From: Actomonas aquatica | GTDB taxonomy: Bacteria; Verrucomicrobiota; Verrucomicrobiia; Opitutales; Opitutaceae | Direction of reading: 5' to 3' | Assembly (NCBI RefSeq): GCF_019679435.2 | Contig: NZ_CP139781.1 | Coordinates: forward strand, 558,001 to 622,000 | DNA: 64,000 nt | Shown here: positions 36,505 through 45,706 of the stretch, one piece after another | How the letters are laid out: every line of letters begins with the position of its first letter | How positions within the stretch are numbered: position 1 is the stretch's first letter | Program-made: the position numbers and the translations under genes | The notes under the pieces: model-generated | The model's input: the letters and a program-made list of their open reading frames with translations, nothing else | What the model was told of the DNA's origin: nothing | Databases searched by the model: none

Positions 36505-37515
36505 TCAAACCGCCGGCGGCGTCAACAGAGAGCGGGCCACTTCGCTGAGTCCCTCCATCGAAATGCCGTAGTGGCGGAAGATGTCGGCCTGAGCCCCGGT
36601 GACCGTATCCTCGTCGGGGATACCGACGATGCGGAATGGCACCGCCACGCCGGCCTGCAGCACGGTTGCCGCGACCGCTTCACCGAGTCCGCCGTGCACC
36701 GAATGTTCTTCCACCGTGACCACGGCGCGACATGCACGGGCCGCCGCGAGCACGGCCGTCATATCGAGGGGACGGATCGTGGGCACGCTGAGCACGCGGG
36801 CACTGATGCCTTCCGCCGCCAGCGCTCCGGCGGCGAGGACGGCGTGCACGACCGTTTCACCACTGGCGATAAACGCCACGTCGCTGCCGTCGCGCAGCGT
36901 GAGCGCACGACCGTTGGCGAGATCGGGAGCGTCTGAATGAAGGTCAAACATCGCCGCCTTGCCAAAGCGCAGGAAGACCGGGCGTTGCGCGGCTGCCGCC
37001 AGGCGCACGGCGGCGCGGGTCTCGGCATTGTCGGCCGGGGCGATGATGGTGAGATTGTGAATCGCGCGCAGCGCCGCGAAGTCGTGCAGTGAGTGGTGCG
37101 TGCTGCCGAGCGCACCGTAGCTCACGCCGGCACTAATGCCGACCACCACGGCCGGGGCGTTGGAATACGCGATGTCGTTCTTGATCTGCTCCAGCGAGCG
37201 CGCGGTGAGGAAGCACGCGGGCGACACCCCGAAGGCCTTCTTGCCGCTCAGCGCGAGGCCGGCGGTGATGCCCACGAGGTTTTGCTCGGCGATGCCCACT
37301 TCGACGATCTGGGCAGGCAAGGCCTGACCGAAGGGCCCGAGCTTGCCGGAGCCGCGGGAGTCACTGGTGACCGCGAGAACGTTGCGGTCGGCCGTCGCGA
37401 GCTCCTGTAGGGTTTCGGCGAATACCTCGAGATTGGCGCGGCCCTTCGAAAGTCCCAGCTGTTGGGCCATCTCAGTGGCGGCGGGCGTAAACATGGAGGG
37501 AGCGGGGGCGCTCAT
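36505..37515 (-). CDS. Transketolase C-terminal subunit (split transketolase)
   Basis: 336 residues from an ATG that overlaps the stop of the N-terminal subunit gene (ATGA). The pyrimidine-binding domain starts at about residue 28 and has AVTSDSRGSGKLGPF and EVGIAEQNLVGITAGLALSGKKAFG, where the Glu activates the thiamine cofactor. The C-terminal transketolase domain (about 210-320) has TVVHAVLAAGALAAEGISARVLSVPTIRPLD. It pairs with the 37512 product to form one enzyme. Split transketolases include AptAB (apulose-4-phosphate), sulfoacetaldehyde-linked and unassigned types. Confidence 0.9.
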   Translation of the reverse strand: MSAPAPSMFTPAATEMAQQLGLSKGRANLEVFAETLQELATADRNVLAVTSDSRGSGKLGPFGQALPAQIVEVGIAEQNLVGITAGLALSGKKAFGVSPACFLTARSLEQIKNDIAYSNAPAVVVGISAGVSYGALGSTHHSLHDFAALRAIHNLTIIAPADNAETRAAVRLAAAAQRPVFLRFGKAAMFDLHSDAPDLANGRALTLRDGSDVAFIASGETVVHAVLAAGALAAEGISARVLSVPTIRPLDMTAVLAAARACRAVVTVEEHSVHGGLGEAVAATVLQAGVAVPFRIVGIPDEDTVTGAQADIFRHYGISMEGLSEVARSLLTPPAV

Positions 37516-38366
37516 GCGGAGACCTCCTCGGCGCGCAGGGCGGCTTCGGCCGCATCGAGTTCGGCGAGGGCCTGGGCCAGTTGTTCAGCGGACGGCACGC
37601 CGTGGTGCCACTTGCCGACATTTTCCATAAAACTGATCCCCTTCCCTTTCACCGTCTCGGCGAGGATGCAGAGCGGTTGGCCGGCGGGAGGCGGGGTGTT
37701 GAGCGCCTCGGTGAGCGCGGCGTAGTCGTGTCCGTCCACGGTGCGCACGTGCCAGCCAAAGGCGGCCCACTTGTCGGCCAGCGGTTCGTTGGACATGACG
37801 TCGCGGGTGCTGCCGGTGATCTGCAGGCGGTTGTGGTCGAGGATCATGACGAGGCGATCGAGGCCGTAGTGGGCGGCGGCCTGAGCGGCCTCCCAGTTGG
37901 AGCCCTCGGCCAGTTCGCCATCCCCCATTAGCACAAAGACCCGGGTCGGGGCTTCGTCCATGCGGGCGGCGAGAGCCATGCCGACTCCAATAGGCAGGCC
38001 ATGGCCGAGGGCGCCGGTATTGACCTCAATACCCCTGATCTTGCGGGTCGGGTGACCCACATAAGGCGATTGATAATGGCAGACCGTCGCGAGGTCGGCC
38101 GGATCAAAATAGCCGCAGTCGGCCAGCACGGTGTAGAGCGCCTCCACACAGTGGCCTTTGCTTTGCACGTAGCGGTCGCGCCGCGGGTCGGTCGCGGTCT
38201 CGGGCGAGACGCGCAGCACGCGGCGGTAGAGCACCTGCAGGATGTCGAGCGACGAAAGGCCGCCACCGGTGTGGCCGGCGCCGGCATCAACGATGAGTCG
38301 CAACAGGCGTCGCCGCAGCTCGATCGCCCGCAACGCCAGCGCGTGATCGGTCCAGCGCTCAGGCAT
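37512..38366 (-). CDS. Transketolase N-terminal subunit (split transketolase)
   Basis: 284 residues. The thiamine diphosphate motif is MGDGELAEGSNWEAAQAAA followed by LVMILDHNRLQ, the GDG...N pattern. HTGGGLSSLDILQVLYRRVL and GALGHGLPIGVGMALAAR are family blocks. It forms the cofactor-diphosphate half of the enzyme; the partner gene follows with a four-base overlap. Its start overlaps the isomerase gene by 8 bases, so at least three genes are translationally coupled. In the non-oxidative apiose route AptA/AptB transfer a glycolaldehyde unit from apulose 4-phosphate to glyceraldehyde 3-phosphate; this substrate is inferred. Confidence 0.9.
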   Translation of the reverse strand: MPERWTDHALALRAIELRRRLLRLIVDAGAGHTGGGLSSLDILQVLYRRVLRVSPETATDPRRDRYVQSKGHCVEALYTVLADCGYFDPADLATVCHYQSPYVGHPTRKIRGIEVNTGALGHGLPIGVGMALAARMDEAPTRVFVLMGDGELAEGSNWEAAQAAAHYGLDRLVMILDHNRLQITGSTRDVMSNEPLADKWAAFGWHVRTVDGHDYAALTEALNTPPPAGQPLCILAETVKGKGISFMENVGKWHHGVPSAEQLAQALAELDAAEAALRAEEVSA

Positions 38367-39783
38367 CGGGAGCCTCGTGGTGGTAAACCTCCCAGCCGAG
38401 GTAGCGGCTGAAGGCCTCCTGCAACACGCTCGCGGTGCGCGAGGCGTTCATGACGACGTGGTGCTCAAAACCGTTTTCGCAGACGTGGCGCATCAGCTTC
38501 TGCAGCTTGGGCACCTGCGCGACGGCGCGGTTGCCAAAGGTGGCCAGGGCGTCGTCGGTGAGTTGTCCCTCCCCCACGTAGGCGCGAATACGGCCCGTCG
38601 TATCATCCGTGGTGATACGTCCGTAGGTCAGCGGGGCCGCGGGCGTGCGACCGTCGAGCGCGCCCCAGGTGTTCTCCACCCCGAGCGTCGTGCCGAGGAT
38701 GGGCGCATTGAGCACCTTGACGTCGGGCAGGAAGGACTTCGCCCAGTTGCCGCAGTGGAAGAGCACACACTTGTCGGGATCAGCGCCGTAGTTGTTGTTC
38801 CAGTCGACCAGAGCGCTCGGCGAACCGGCGGCGAGCTGCATGGCATACATGGTCAGCACGCCGGTCACATCCACCTCGCAGGCGCTGGGGTTCATGGCCT
38901 CGCTCATCATGCTCATCGAAGTGCAGACGTTGCAGCCATGGTTCGCCTGGACGGAGTTCCAGCACTGCAGCGCGGTCGCATCGAGATGATGGGCGGCGAC
39001 AAAGTCATCCAATACCACGCCCAATCGCGCCATTTGCACGAGTTTGGCCGGCGGCACGGCGGAGGTGTTGGCGTAGGCCTTGATCTCGGCGATCTTGGCG
39101 ACGAGCCGGGCGTCCTCTTCGGTGATCTTGGCCGCTGCGCCGAGGATCTCAGACAGGTCGACCGTCGTCACCGAAATGCCGGCGCGCTCGAGGATTTTTT
39201 CCGAGTAGCGCACGGTGTTGAAGGCACCGGGTCGGGCGCCGATCGCGCCGATGCGCGCGCCCCGAAGTCCGCGCACGACGCGGCAGACCGCCAGGAAATG
39301 CGCCAAGTCGGCGCGGAAACTCGGTGCGTCGGGCCGAACCACGTGTTCCGTTGTAAGGGAAAACGGGATACCGGCCTGACGCAGGTTGTTGCATACCGAA
39401 ATTTTGCCGCACCACGAATCGCGGCGGCGGATCACATCGAGTTTGTCGAGCTCATCGGGGTAACCCTGGATGAGCACCGGCACGTTCAGCTCCGCCAGCT
39501 TGAGGGTGTCGGCCACGCCCTTTTCGTCGCCGAAATTGGGCAGCACCACCAGCACGCCGACGATGCGATCACGCTCGCGGCGGAAGAGCTCGGCACACTT
39601 GCGGGCATCGCTGTGCGTTTCGACCCCGCCGAGCTTGGTGTCGTCGGGTGAAAGCATGACCGCCTCCACGCCGAGTTCGCCGAAAAGCTGTTCGATATCG
39701 GCTCGCGCATCAGGCACGAGGCGATCGGGAAAAAAGTCCCGATTGCCAAAAATGACGCCAAGAACGGGTGGGGATGCGGACAT
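38359..39783 (-). CDS. L-fucose/L-arabinose isomerase-family protein
   Basis: 474 residues from the ATG at 39783. The N-terminal part (VLGVIFGNRDFFPDRLVPDARADIEQLF) and the middle ALQCWNSVQANHGCNVCTSMSMMSEA match the fucose-isomerase fold, with likely metal ligands in CEVDVTGVLTMYA and the C-terminal half. Cytoplasmic enzymes of this fold interconvert aldoses and ketoses with Mn2+. It is first in the run, directly downstream of the regulatory gap with araC. It could isomerise apiose, fucose, rhamnose or another aldose. The next gene overlaps it by 8 bases. Confidence 0.78.
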   Translation of the reverse strand: MSASPPVLGVIFGNRDFFPDRLVPDARADIEQLFGELGVEAVMLSPDDTKLGGVETHSDARKCAELFRRERDRIVGVLVVLPNFGDEKGVADTLKLAELNVPVLIQGYPDELDKLDVIRRRDSWCGKISVCNNLRQAGIPFSLTTEHVVRPDAPSFRADLAHFLAVCRVVRGLRGARIGAIGARPGAFNTVRYSEKILERAGISVTTVDLSEILGAAAKITEEDARLVAKIAEIKAYANTSAVPPAKLVQMARLGVVLDDFVAAHHLDATALQCWNSVQANHGCNVCTSMSMMSEAMNPSACEVDVTGVLTMYAMQLAAGSPSALVDWNNNYGADPDKCVLFHCGNWAKSFLPDVKVLNAPILGTTLGVENTWGALDGRTPAAPLTYGRITTDDTTGRIRAYVGEGQLTDDALATFGNRAVAQVPKLQKLMRHVCENGFEHHVVMNASRTASVLQEAFSRYLGWEVYHHEAPDA

Positions 39784-39958
39784 GGGAGGAACGAAAGGGC
39801 GGACCGGCGAACTCGGTGTCCAACCGGAGCGCGCGGACCACAAAAGCGTTAAGGGGTGAAATTCGAGCGGGGTGGACGATTGACTCGAATCGTCATCTTA
39901 GATTATCTTCCGCTTCGTTTCTTCCGAAATCACCCCAAATACCACCGGTATTCTAACG
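39784..39958. promoter_or_regulatory. Divergent control region between the isomerase-led run and araC
   Basis: The 175-base gap is relatively AT-rich. For araC a possible promoter is TTGACT at 39880-39885, a 17-base spacer and TTATCT at 39903-39908. The first box lies inside a palindrome CGATT-GACTCG-AATCG (39877-39892) that could be an operator, perhaps for AraC itself. No convincing minus-strand promoter was seen. Confidence 0.45.
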
Positions 39959-40834
39959 ATGGTTCAGTTTGACCCCAAGCGCCCCGACTTCTCTCCGTAT
40001 GGCTTCACCTGCGTTCGCTGGAGCCCCTCCCCCATGCCCCGGCCCGATCATCACAACGAGATCGAGCTCAATATGCTGCAGTCCGGCTCCGTCACCTACT
40101 TGCTCGGCGGGAGCAAGGTGAAGGTCGACGCGGGTCACCTCAGCGCGTTCTGGGCGGCGATTCCGCACCAGATCATCGATTATTCGAACGGCACCGAATA
40201 CTTCGTCGCGACGATTCCGCTCTCCTGGTTCATCCAATGCGAACTGCCCGAGCGGCTCACCATTCCGCTCATGCGCGGTGAGATTGTGAGCGAAGCGACG
40301 GCGGACCGTTCGGCCTTCGATTTGTCCATGTTTGAGCAGTGGCAACAGGACCTGGAGGAAGGCGGCAACGGTGCCCGCGATATCGTCATGCTGGAGATGG
40401 AAGCTCGTCTGCGGCGCCTGGCCGTTGGCTTGCCGCCGCCCTCCGATGCCAAGCACCGCAGCAGTCGCCTGTCGCTGCAGGCGGGTGGACTCAACCGCGT
40501 TGAACAGATGGCCTGCATCGTCGCCCAGCGTTACACCGAACAGCTTTCCGTCAGCGAGATCAGCAAGGAGGTCGGCTTGCACCCCAACTACGCCATGAAC
40601 CTCTTCAAAAAGGCGTTTGGCACGACCCTCATCGACTACCTCACCCATCACCGCGTGTCCCACGCCCAACGTCTGCTCGCGACCACCGACGAGAAGATCG
40701 TCGAGATCGCCTTCAGCTCGGGCTTCAACTCGGTGAGCCGTTTCAATGAGGCCTTCCGCCGCGCTTGTGGCTGCACCCCGCGCGAATACCGCGCCGAGCA
40801 CGAGTTCTCCGAAACCGACCGCGACCGGGACTGA
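39959..40834 (+). CDS. AraC-family transcriptional regulator
   Basis: 291 residues. The N-terminal cupin-like sensor (about 30-110: HHNEIELNMLQSGSVTYLLGG, KVDAGHLSAFWAAIPH) is followed by a C-terminal double HTH: LSVSEISKEVGLHPNYAMNLFKKAFG and KIVEIAFSSGFNSVSRFNEAFRRACGCTPREYR. It probably senses a sugar released by the pathway and activates the divergent eleven-gene run. The start is an ATG at 39959. Confidence 0.92.
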   Translation: MVQFDPKRPDFSPYGFTCVRWSPSPMPRPDHHNEIELNMLQSGSVTYLLGGSKVKVDAGHLSAFWAAIPHQIIDYSNGTEYFVATIPLSWFIQCELPERLTIPLMRGEIVSEATADRSAFDLSMFEQWQQDLEEGGNGARDIVMLEMEARLRRLAVGLPPPSDAKHRSSRLSLQAGGLNRVEQMACIVAQRYTEQLSVSEISKEVGLHPNYAMNLFKKAFGTTLIDYLTHHRVSHAQRLLATTDEKIVEIAFSSGFNSVSRFNEAFRRACGCTPREYRAEHEFSETDRDRD

Positions 40835-40859
40835 GGGGACGCCCCGGGGCCCTGCCCCG

Positions 40860-40953
40860 ATCTTTCTCTTTATTCTTTATCGTTATCTTTATCCCCGCGG
40901 GCCGAAATCCCACCGCCGCCCGCAATCTTCGGGATAACGAGAACGAGAAAGAT
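40860..40953. repeat. Intergenic inverted repeat ATCTTTCTC...CGTTATC
   Basis: The left arm 40860-40887 begins ATCTTTCTC and ends CGTTATC. The right arm 40933-40953 is GATAACGAGAACGAGAAAGAT, its inverted equivalent with a deletion in the middle. It lies between the convergent araC and beta-helix genes and may terminate both. Confidence 0.5.
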
Positions 40954-40957
40954 GGGA

Positions 40958-42838
40958 TCAATGCCCATCCGGTCCCGCCGCCTCGCGCACGTCCGCCTCC
41001 ACCATCGGGCCGTTGTTCTCCCACACATTGCCGGGACCGTTGGCGTTTTTGATGAACTTTTCCCGCGGCGCCCAGTTGTCGCGCACAGTCGTGTAGGACG
41101 ACCCTTCGTCGAGGTAGACGAAGCCCCAGTGCTCCGGGTCGTGCACCCAAGGCCAGAGCACCGGCTCTTCGATGACGTTGCGCTCGACCACCGAGCCGGG
41201 TTGCGCCCCCACCAGATAGATGCCCGCGGTGTCGGTATTGCGGGTGGCGAAGCGCTGTATGTGATTTCCGACTACGTGGTTGTTGGACATCACGCTCGGC
41301 GTGCGGGACCATCCCCACCCCAGGCTGATGCCCGTGTAGGAGGTGCTCACGATCTCGTTGTGCGCGACCAACATCTCGCGGGCAAACCCCACGCTGATCC
41401 CCACCCCGCCCCAATCTTCGTTGGCCGTGTCATCGACCCGATTGTGCGCGATCGTGACCCGCGCGACCTGCTCCCGCTCATCCGCCGGACGGTAGGGTAA
41501 ATGCACCTCCCCGGCGCGGTCGCCGTAGTAACCTGCCTGCACGCCATTGCCGCCGAGGTCGCGGAACGCACAGCGCTCCACCGTCGTATCCTGCACGGCA
41601 TGCTGCAGATCCAGACCGCCCATCGCCCCGTGAGTAAACCGACACGCCTGCCAACTCACTTGGTTGATACCATTGGCCAGCACCAGCGCCGGCGAACGGC
41701 CCACCCACGCCTGATTGTCCAGACTGCGCCAATCCGGCGTGCCCTTGGGGCGCAACTTGTAGGCCTCGGTCATAAACATCGTGGCCTGGTGCGGCACATG
41801 GCCGGCCAGCGAGGGCCGCAGCCAACCGCTGTGCGCAAAGGTCAGACCCTCGAACGACACGTGGCGGATCGGATTGTCGGTGGAACCGGCCAGTTCCAGC
41901 ACCGTTTCCAACGCCGGCACGATCACCTCAGTCGTCGTCAAATCCTCGCCGGCCCGCGGCCAGTAATAAACCTGTCCGGCCCGGCGATCGAGCCACCATT
42001 CGCCGGGCATGCTCAGGTATTCCGGCGCGTTGGTGAAATAGAAGGCTGAATTGCGCTCGGGTTTATCCGCATTCACCACCGGCGGCGGCCACGGGTGTTC
42101 AAATTGGATCTGCCCCTCCGGCTCCTGAAAGGTCACCCACGCCGCGCCGCCGTCCGCGGCCACCGTGCGCAGCCGCAGCACCGCGATTTCCCACATCTGG
42201 TGAATGACCATCTCCACTTCGCGGATGTCCTGCACGCCGCCCAATGCTTCCAACGGAATCTCCGCCTCCTGCGCCGGCGTGTTCCAGGCCACCAGACGAC
42301 GCATGTCATCGGTTTCCGGATACCGCGCGCGCACCGCCTTCACGTTGTTGACCCACAGCTGCCGGAACTCCAGTGGGCGCCCCCGCCACTCCGGCACTTC
42401 GGCCACCCACACCGCCCCGGCCGGGGCATGACCCATGCGGGCTGGCAAAGTCTCCGCGGGTCGCCATCCGGTCACCGGTCGACCGCCGCTCAACACCGGC
42501 ACCTCCTCCGGCGCCGCCACGATTGCCAACGGAGCTGCCGCCGTGCCGCTGTCCTCCGGTCGCAGGATGATGGTTTCGGCGACCTCGTATCGTCCGCCGC
42601 GCAAGACAATGCGCGCGCCCTCCTCCACGCGCGGATCCCGTGTGCGCCGCCACTCCCGCACCTGCCGCAGCGCCTCCGCCGGACTGCCCAGCGGTGCCTC
42701 GATCGTGCCGCTCGCCCCGGCCTGCCCCTCCGGCGCCACCCACACCTCCACCGGCGCGGCCGAAGCTGTCTGTGCCACCTCGGCCGCCAACGCCGCCCCC
42801 ATCACCACCATCATCAGGAAGCGTCCGGCACGACCCAT
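40958..42838 (-). CDS. Secreted right-handed beta-helix protein, possibly GH141/GH120-like
   Basis: 626 residues from the ATG at 42838 with a signal peptide (ending TASAA, about residue 27). The mature start VEVWVAPEGQAGASGTIE and LGSPAEALRQVREWRR is typical of beta-helix CAZymes that begin with a YVSPxGxDxxxGT block. Then follow VLRGGRYEVAETIIL, EFRQLWVNNVKAVRARYPE, FEGLTFAHSGW and repeated beta-helix coils (VTIAHNRVDD, MLVAHNEIVSTSYTGISLGWG). GH141 (alpha-fucosidase, xylanase) and GH120 share this layout. The family call is tentative. It is divergent from the A1 gene and convergent with araC. Confidence 0.6.
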   Translation of the reverse strand: MGRAGRFLMMVVMGAALAAEVAQTASAAPVEVWVAPEGQAGASGTIEAPLGSPAEALRQVREWRRTRDPRVEEGARIVLRGGRYEVAETIILRPEDSGTAAAPLAIVAAPEEVPVLSGGRPVTGWRPAETLPARMGHAPAGAVWVAEVPEWRGRPLEFRQLWVNNVKAVRARYPETDDMRRLVAWNTPAQEAEIPLEALGGVQDIREVEMVIHQMWEIAVLRLRTVAADGGAAWVTFQEPEGQIQFEHPWPPPVVNADKPERNSAFYFTNAPEYLSMPGEWWLDRRAGQVYYWPRAGEDLTTTEVIVPALETVLELAGSTDNPIRHVSFEGLTFAHSGWLRPSLAGHVPHQATMFMTEAYKLRPKGTPDWRSLDNQAWVGRSPALVLANGINQVSWQACRFTHGAMGGLDLQHAVQDTTVERCAFRDLGGNGVQAGYYGDRAGEVHLPYRPADEREQVARVTIAHNRVDDTANEDWGGVGISVGFAREMLVAHNEIVSTSYTGISLGWGWSRTPSVMSNNHVVGNHIQRFATRNTDTAGIYLVGAQPGSVVERNVIEEPVLWPWVHDPEHWGFVYLDEGSSYTTVRDNWAPREKFIKNANGPGNVWENNGPMVEADVREAAGPDGH

Positions 42839-42944
42839 GGCGCACAGCGCGTTCAAATGACGAACGAAAAACAGCGAAACACGGAGGGGCATCCTGCGTT
42901 CGTCGCACGTTACTGACCCGCTAGGCAAACCTCGTCAGACGCGC

Positions 42945-42965
42945 TCCTAGAATCCCGGCATAGTT
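42945..42965 (+). promoter_or_regulatory. Conserved motif upstream of the six-gene array
   Basis: TCCTAGAATCCCGGCATAG occurs here and, nearly unchanged, at 50642 upstream of the hydrolase gene. It lies in the 297-base gap between the beta-helix gene start and A1 (42839-43135). Nothing else recognisable was seen in that gap. A promoter or regulator-binding role is inferred from position only. Confidence 0.4.
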
Positions 42966-43135
42966 TGCACGATTCTCGGCAACGGGCCGCCCCGATTTCA
43001 CGCCGGTCGCCCGGCCCCTACGATGCCGCTAAAACTTCTTTGAACTCCGGCAGCATTGCACGCGTCCAACCGCTATTCTACCGCCTCACGCGAGCTGGCC
43101 CCAGCGTGTCGACCCCTCGAACACCCCATGCCCCC

Positions 43136-44368
43136 ATGCTTCGCTTCGCCGTCTTCGCGTCCCTGATCGCCAACGCCGCGCTGGGCTTCCTGTGGTGGAC
43201 CACAACACCGCAGCCTGATCGCTCCCCGCCTCTGCCTCCTGCTTCCATCGCCGCGGACCGTGATGACGCGGCCTCCGCCACCAACGCCCGGGAGGCGCCA
43301 CCACCGCCCTCATTGGCCGCCTTGCTCGCAGATCCTGCTTTGAACGATACGGCGCTCATCGAGCGCCTCCGTCACTGCCAACTGCCTGCGGCCCTCATCA
43401 GTCAGATCATTCGCCAACGCGTGCACGCTCGCTTCGCTGCCGATTGGCAGGCGCTGGTCGAAAAAGCCGCCGCCCAACCCTACTGGAACGGTTCCGGCAA
43501 CCGCATCCCCGATCCCTTGCGCCAGGCGATGCGCGATCTGGATCGTCGCGAAAATCAGGCGCTCATTGACCTGCTCGGTCCCGATGCGCTCGAGGGCGAA
43601 CCGGGACAACTTTCGACCGCCGAATACGATTACCTGCCCGCTTCCAAACGGCTCGTGTTGACCCAGCTGCTGGATGACTACGCCGATCTGCGTAACAAAA
43701 CCTGGCGGGAAGCCCGCGCCGTGGCCTTGCCGGAGGATCAGGCCATTCTGCAGATGCTCCGCCAGGAGGAAGACGCCGAAATTCAGGCACTGCTTTCCCC
43801 GGCAGAATACACCGAGTATCTACGCCGCCACAGTCCCGCCGCTCTCGAGGTGCAAAACTCCCTGCGCGGTTTTGCTGCGACTGAGGTGGAATACCTGCAG
43901 TTGCTCGAACTCCACGCGCAGTTCGTCCAGAAGTTCGGCGCGGCACCGGACTCCCCGCCGATCGGTCCAACCGGCGCCCGCGATCGCGCGCAACGCCAAC
44001 ATGCCTGGCAGGATGTCCTCAATTCCTTCGGCGCTTCCCTCGAAGGTGAACGAGCGGAGGAATGGGCCCTGCAAACCGATGGCCGCTACCAGATGACGGA
44101 GCGCTTCGGACTGCAGCAACAACTCGACGCTGGCACCATTCGTGCCCTCTACCGCTTTGAGCGTGATTTCCAAACGCAGGCAGACGCCCTCAACGCGTAT
44201 CCCGCCAACTCCACCGACGCCCAATACCTCATGGCGCGACAGGCGTTGATCCAGTTTGCCGACCAAAAGCTGCAAGCCCTGCTGCCAGCTGCCACCCGCG
44301 ACGCGTATCAACGCACCTTCATCGGCCTCCAAATTCGCGGCCTCAAAGAAAGAGCCTCGCGCCCATGA
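43136..44368 (+). CDS. Array protein A1: membrane-anchored helical protein of unknown function
   Basis: 410 residues from the ATG at 43136. An N-terminal signal anchor (MLRFAVFASLIANAALGFLWW) is followed by a Pro/Ala linker and then an extracytoplasmic, helix-rich, charged domain. Landmarks shared with A2 and A3 are RVHARFAADWQALV, PYW, a YADL segment, LSPAEYTEYLRRHS and FAATEVEYLQLLELH; the last resembles proteins I recall near ECF sigma genes in this phylum. The end has another L-P-x-Y block (LQALLPAATRDAY). No enzyme motif is visible. It overlaps B1 by ATGA and is the first gene of the array. Confidence 0.7.
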   Translation: MLRFAVFASLIANAALGFLWWTTTPQPDRSPPLPPASIAADRDDAASATNAREAPPPPSLAALLADPALNDTALIERLRHCQLPAALISQIIRQRVHARFAADWQALVEKAAAQPYWNGSGNRIPDPLRQAMRDLDRRENQALIDLLGPDALEGEPGQLSTAEYDYLPASKRLVLTQLLDDYADLRNKTWREARAVALPEDQAILQMLRQEEDAEIQALLSPAEYTEYLRRHSPAALEVQNSLRGFAATEVEYLQLLELHAQFVQKFGAAPDSPPIGPTGARDRAQRQHAWQDVLNSFGASLEGERAEEWALQTDGRYQMTERFGLQQQLDAGTIRALYRFERDFQTQADALNAYPANSTDAQYLMARQALIQFADQKLQALLPAATRDAYQRTFIGLQIRGLKERASRP

Positions 44369-45666
44369 AAACCGCCACCGTTTCCTCCGCCGGGCAGAGC
44401 CGCCTCGGGCTGCTCCTCGGCCTGTCATTGCTCGCCAACTTCGCGCTGGTCGCCGCGGTGGTTTTTCGCCGGGCCACGCCGGCTCCGCCCACCACGCCGG
44501 TCTTGGCTCCTGCCGCCGCGCCCACCGCGCCCGAGTCTCTGCCCGCCCTCCAGGATGAACCTGCGACTCCCGATCCGTTCACGGCCGATGCGCACCTTTG
44601 GTCCCGACTCGACACCACCGATCCGGCGGAACTGATCCAGCGTTTGCGGGCTGCCGGTGTGCCGGAGGAGGTCGTGCGCGAGTTCGTCTGGCAGCGGATC
44701 CACTTCACCCCGGAAAACGCTTCCGAGGTGCAAGAAGCCCCGTATTGGCTGCGACGCAGCCGCTCCACGCAAGCCATGGATCGACTCCGCGCCCAGCGCG
44801 ATCCAGCCACCGGGGATCGGCCCGATTACGCCCTGTTTCGCGAGCTCTTCGGCGCCTCACCCAACCAGGGATATTCACCGGGCTGGAAGGATGTTTTCGC
44901 CGCCTCCACCGGCATGAGTCTGGCCGCGAACGAAAAGATCGCCGAACTCAACCGCGCCCACAATCAGGCCAAACAGGCGCTGCAGAATCGACTTCGCGCC
45001 GTGCGCGATCCGGCCGAACGCGCCGCTCTGCTCGCCTCCCTGCAAACCCAGTTTGACGACCAGCTCCGGGTCGCCCTCTCCCCGGCCGACTACGCCGCCT
45101 ATCAACAGCGCGCCAACTCGGGCGCGCGCCTTTTGCAGAATCGCGCCAGTGGCGTCTCCCTCACCCAGGGCGAATTTGATGTCACCGCTCGAGCTCTGCA
45201 GGACTTGGCCACCGCTCCCTCCGATCTCACCCCCTATCGCGACTCTTTGACGTCGCTGCTGGGGGAGGAAAAATACCTCGCTCTCCAACAGGCCACCACC
45301 GGCGATCGCCGGACCAATCAACTCGTGGAGCGCCTGGGTCTGTCCTACGACACCGCCACGCAAATTGAGGCTCTGCAAAAAGAGATCAACCAGCGCGCCG
45401 CCGCCACCATCCGCGATGCCTCGCTCGACGCCGCGACCCGCGCCGCCCGACTGGAGGCCCTCACCACCGAGGCATTGGAACAACTCGACGCCTTGCTGCC
45501 GCCTGAAGGCGTCCAGGCCTACCGCCAAACCAGCGGCCAGTGGATTGATGCACTCACCCGCTTGAACCCACCCCCTCGTCCCCGCACCCCCAACGTCCCC
45601 ACCGACCGTCAACCGGTGAATGCCGCCCCTGACACCCGTTTGCGAGCCGGTGGCAACGGCGGGTGA
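44365..45666 (+). CDS. Array protein B1: membrane-anchored helical protein of unknown function
   Basis: 433 residues. The N-terminal anchor LGLLLGLSLLANFALVAAVVF is followed by a Pro/Ala/Thr linker and DLWSRLDTTDPAELIQRLRAAGVPEEVVREFVWQRI. Then come EAPYWLRR, FRELFG, LSPADYAAYQQR, LTQGEFDV, LGEEKYLALQQ and a final LDALLPPEGVQAYRQ. The same order occurs in B2 and B3. The RLRAAG and PYW blocks are also found in the A proteins, so A and B look like ancient paralogues. The domain would lie in the periplasm. It overlaps A1 and is 40 bases from A2. Confidence 0.7.
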   Translation: MKTATVSSAGQSRLGLLLGLSLLANFALVAAVVFRRATPAPPTTPVLAPAAAPTAPESLPALQDEPATPDPFTADAHLWSRLDTTDPAELIQRLRAAGVPEEVVREFVWQRIHFTPENASEVQEAPYWLRRSRSTQAMDRLRAQRDPATGDRPDYALFRELFGASPNQGYSPGWKDVFAASTGMSLAANEKIAELNRAHNQAKQALQNRLRAVRDPAERAALLASLQTQFDDQLRVALSPADYAAYQQRANSGARLLQNRASGVSLTQGEFDVTARALQDLATAPSDLTPYRDSLTSLLGEEKYLALQQATTGDRRTNQLVERLGLSYDTATQIEALQKEINQRAAATIRDASLDAATRAARLEALTTEALEQLDALLPPEGVQAYRQTSGQWIDALTRLNPPPRPRTPNVPTDRQPVNAAPDTRLRAGGNGG

Positions 45667-45706
45667 ACTCTCGAGCGCCACACGCCCCCTTACCCCCTCC
45701 TCAACG

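Noticed and set aside
35017..36936. 639-codon plus-strand open frame over the kinase and transketolase genes
   Set aside because: Spans two real genes in antisense, no family resemblance.
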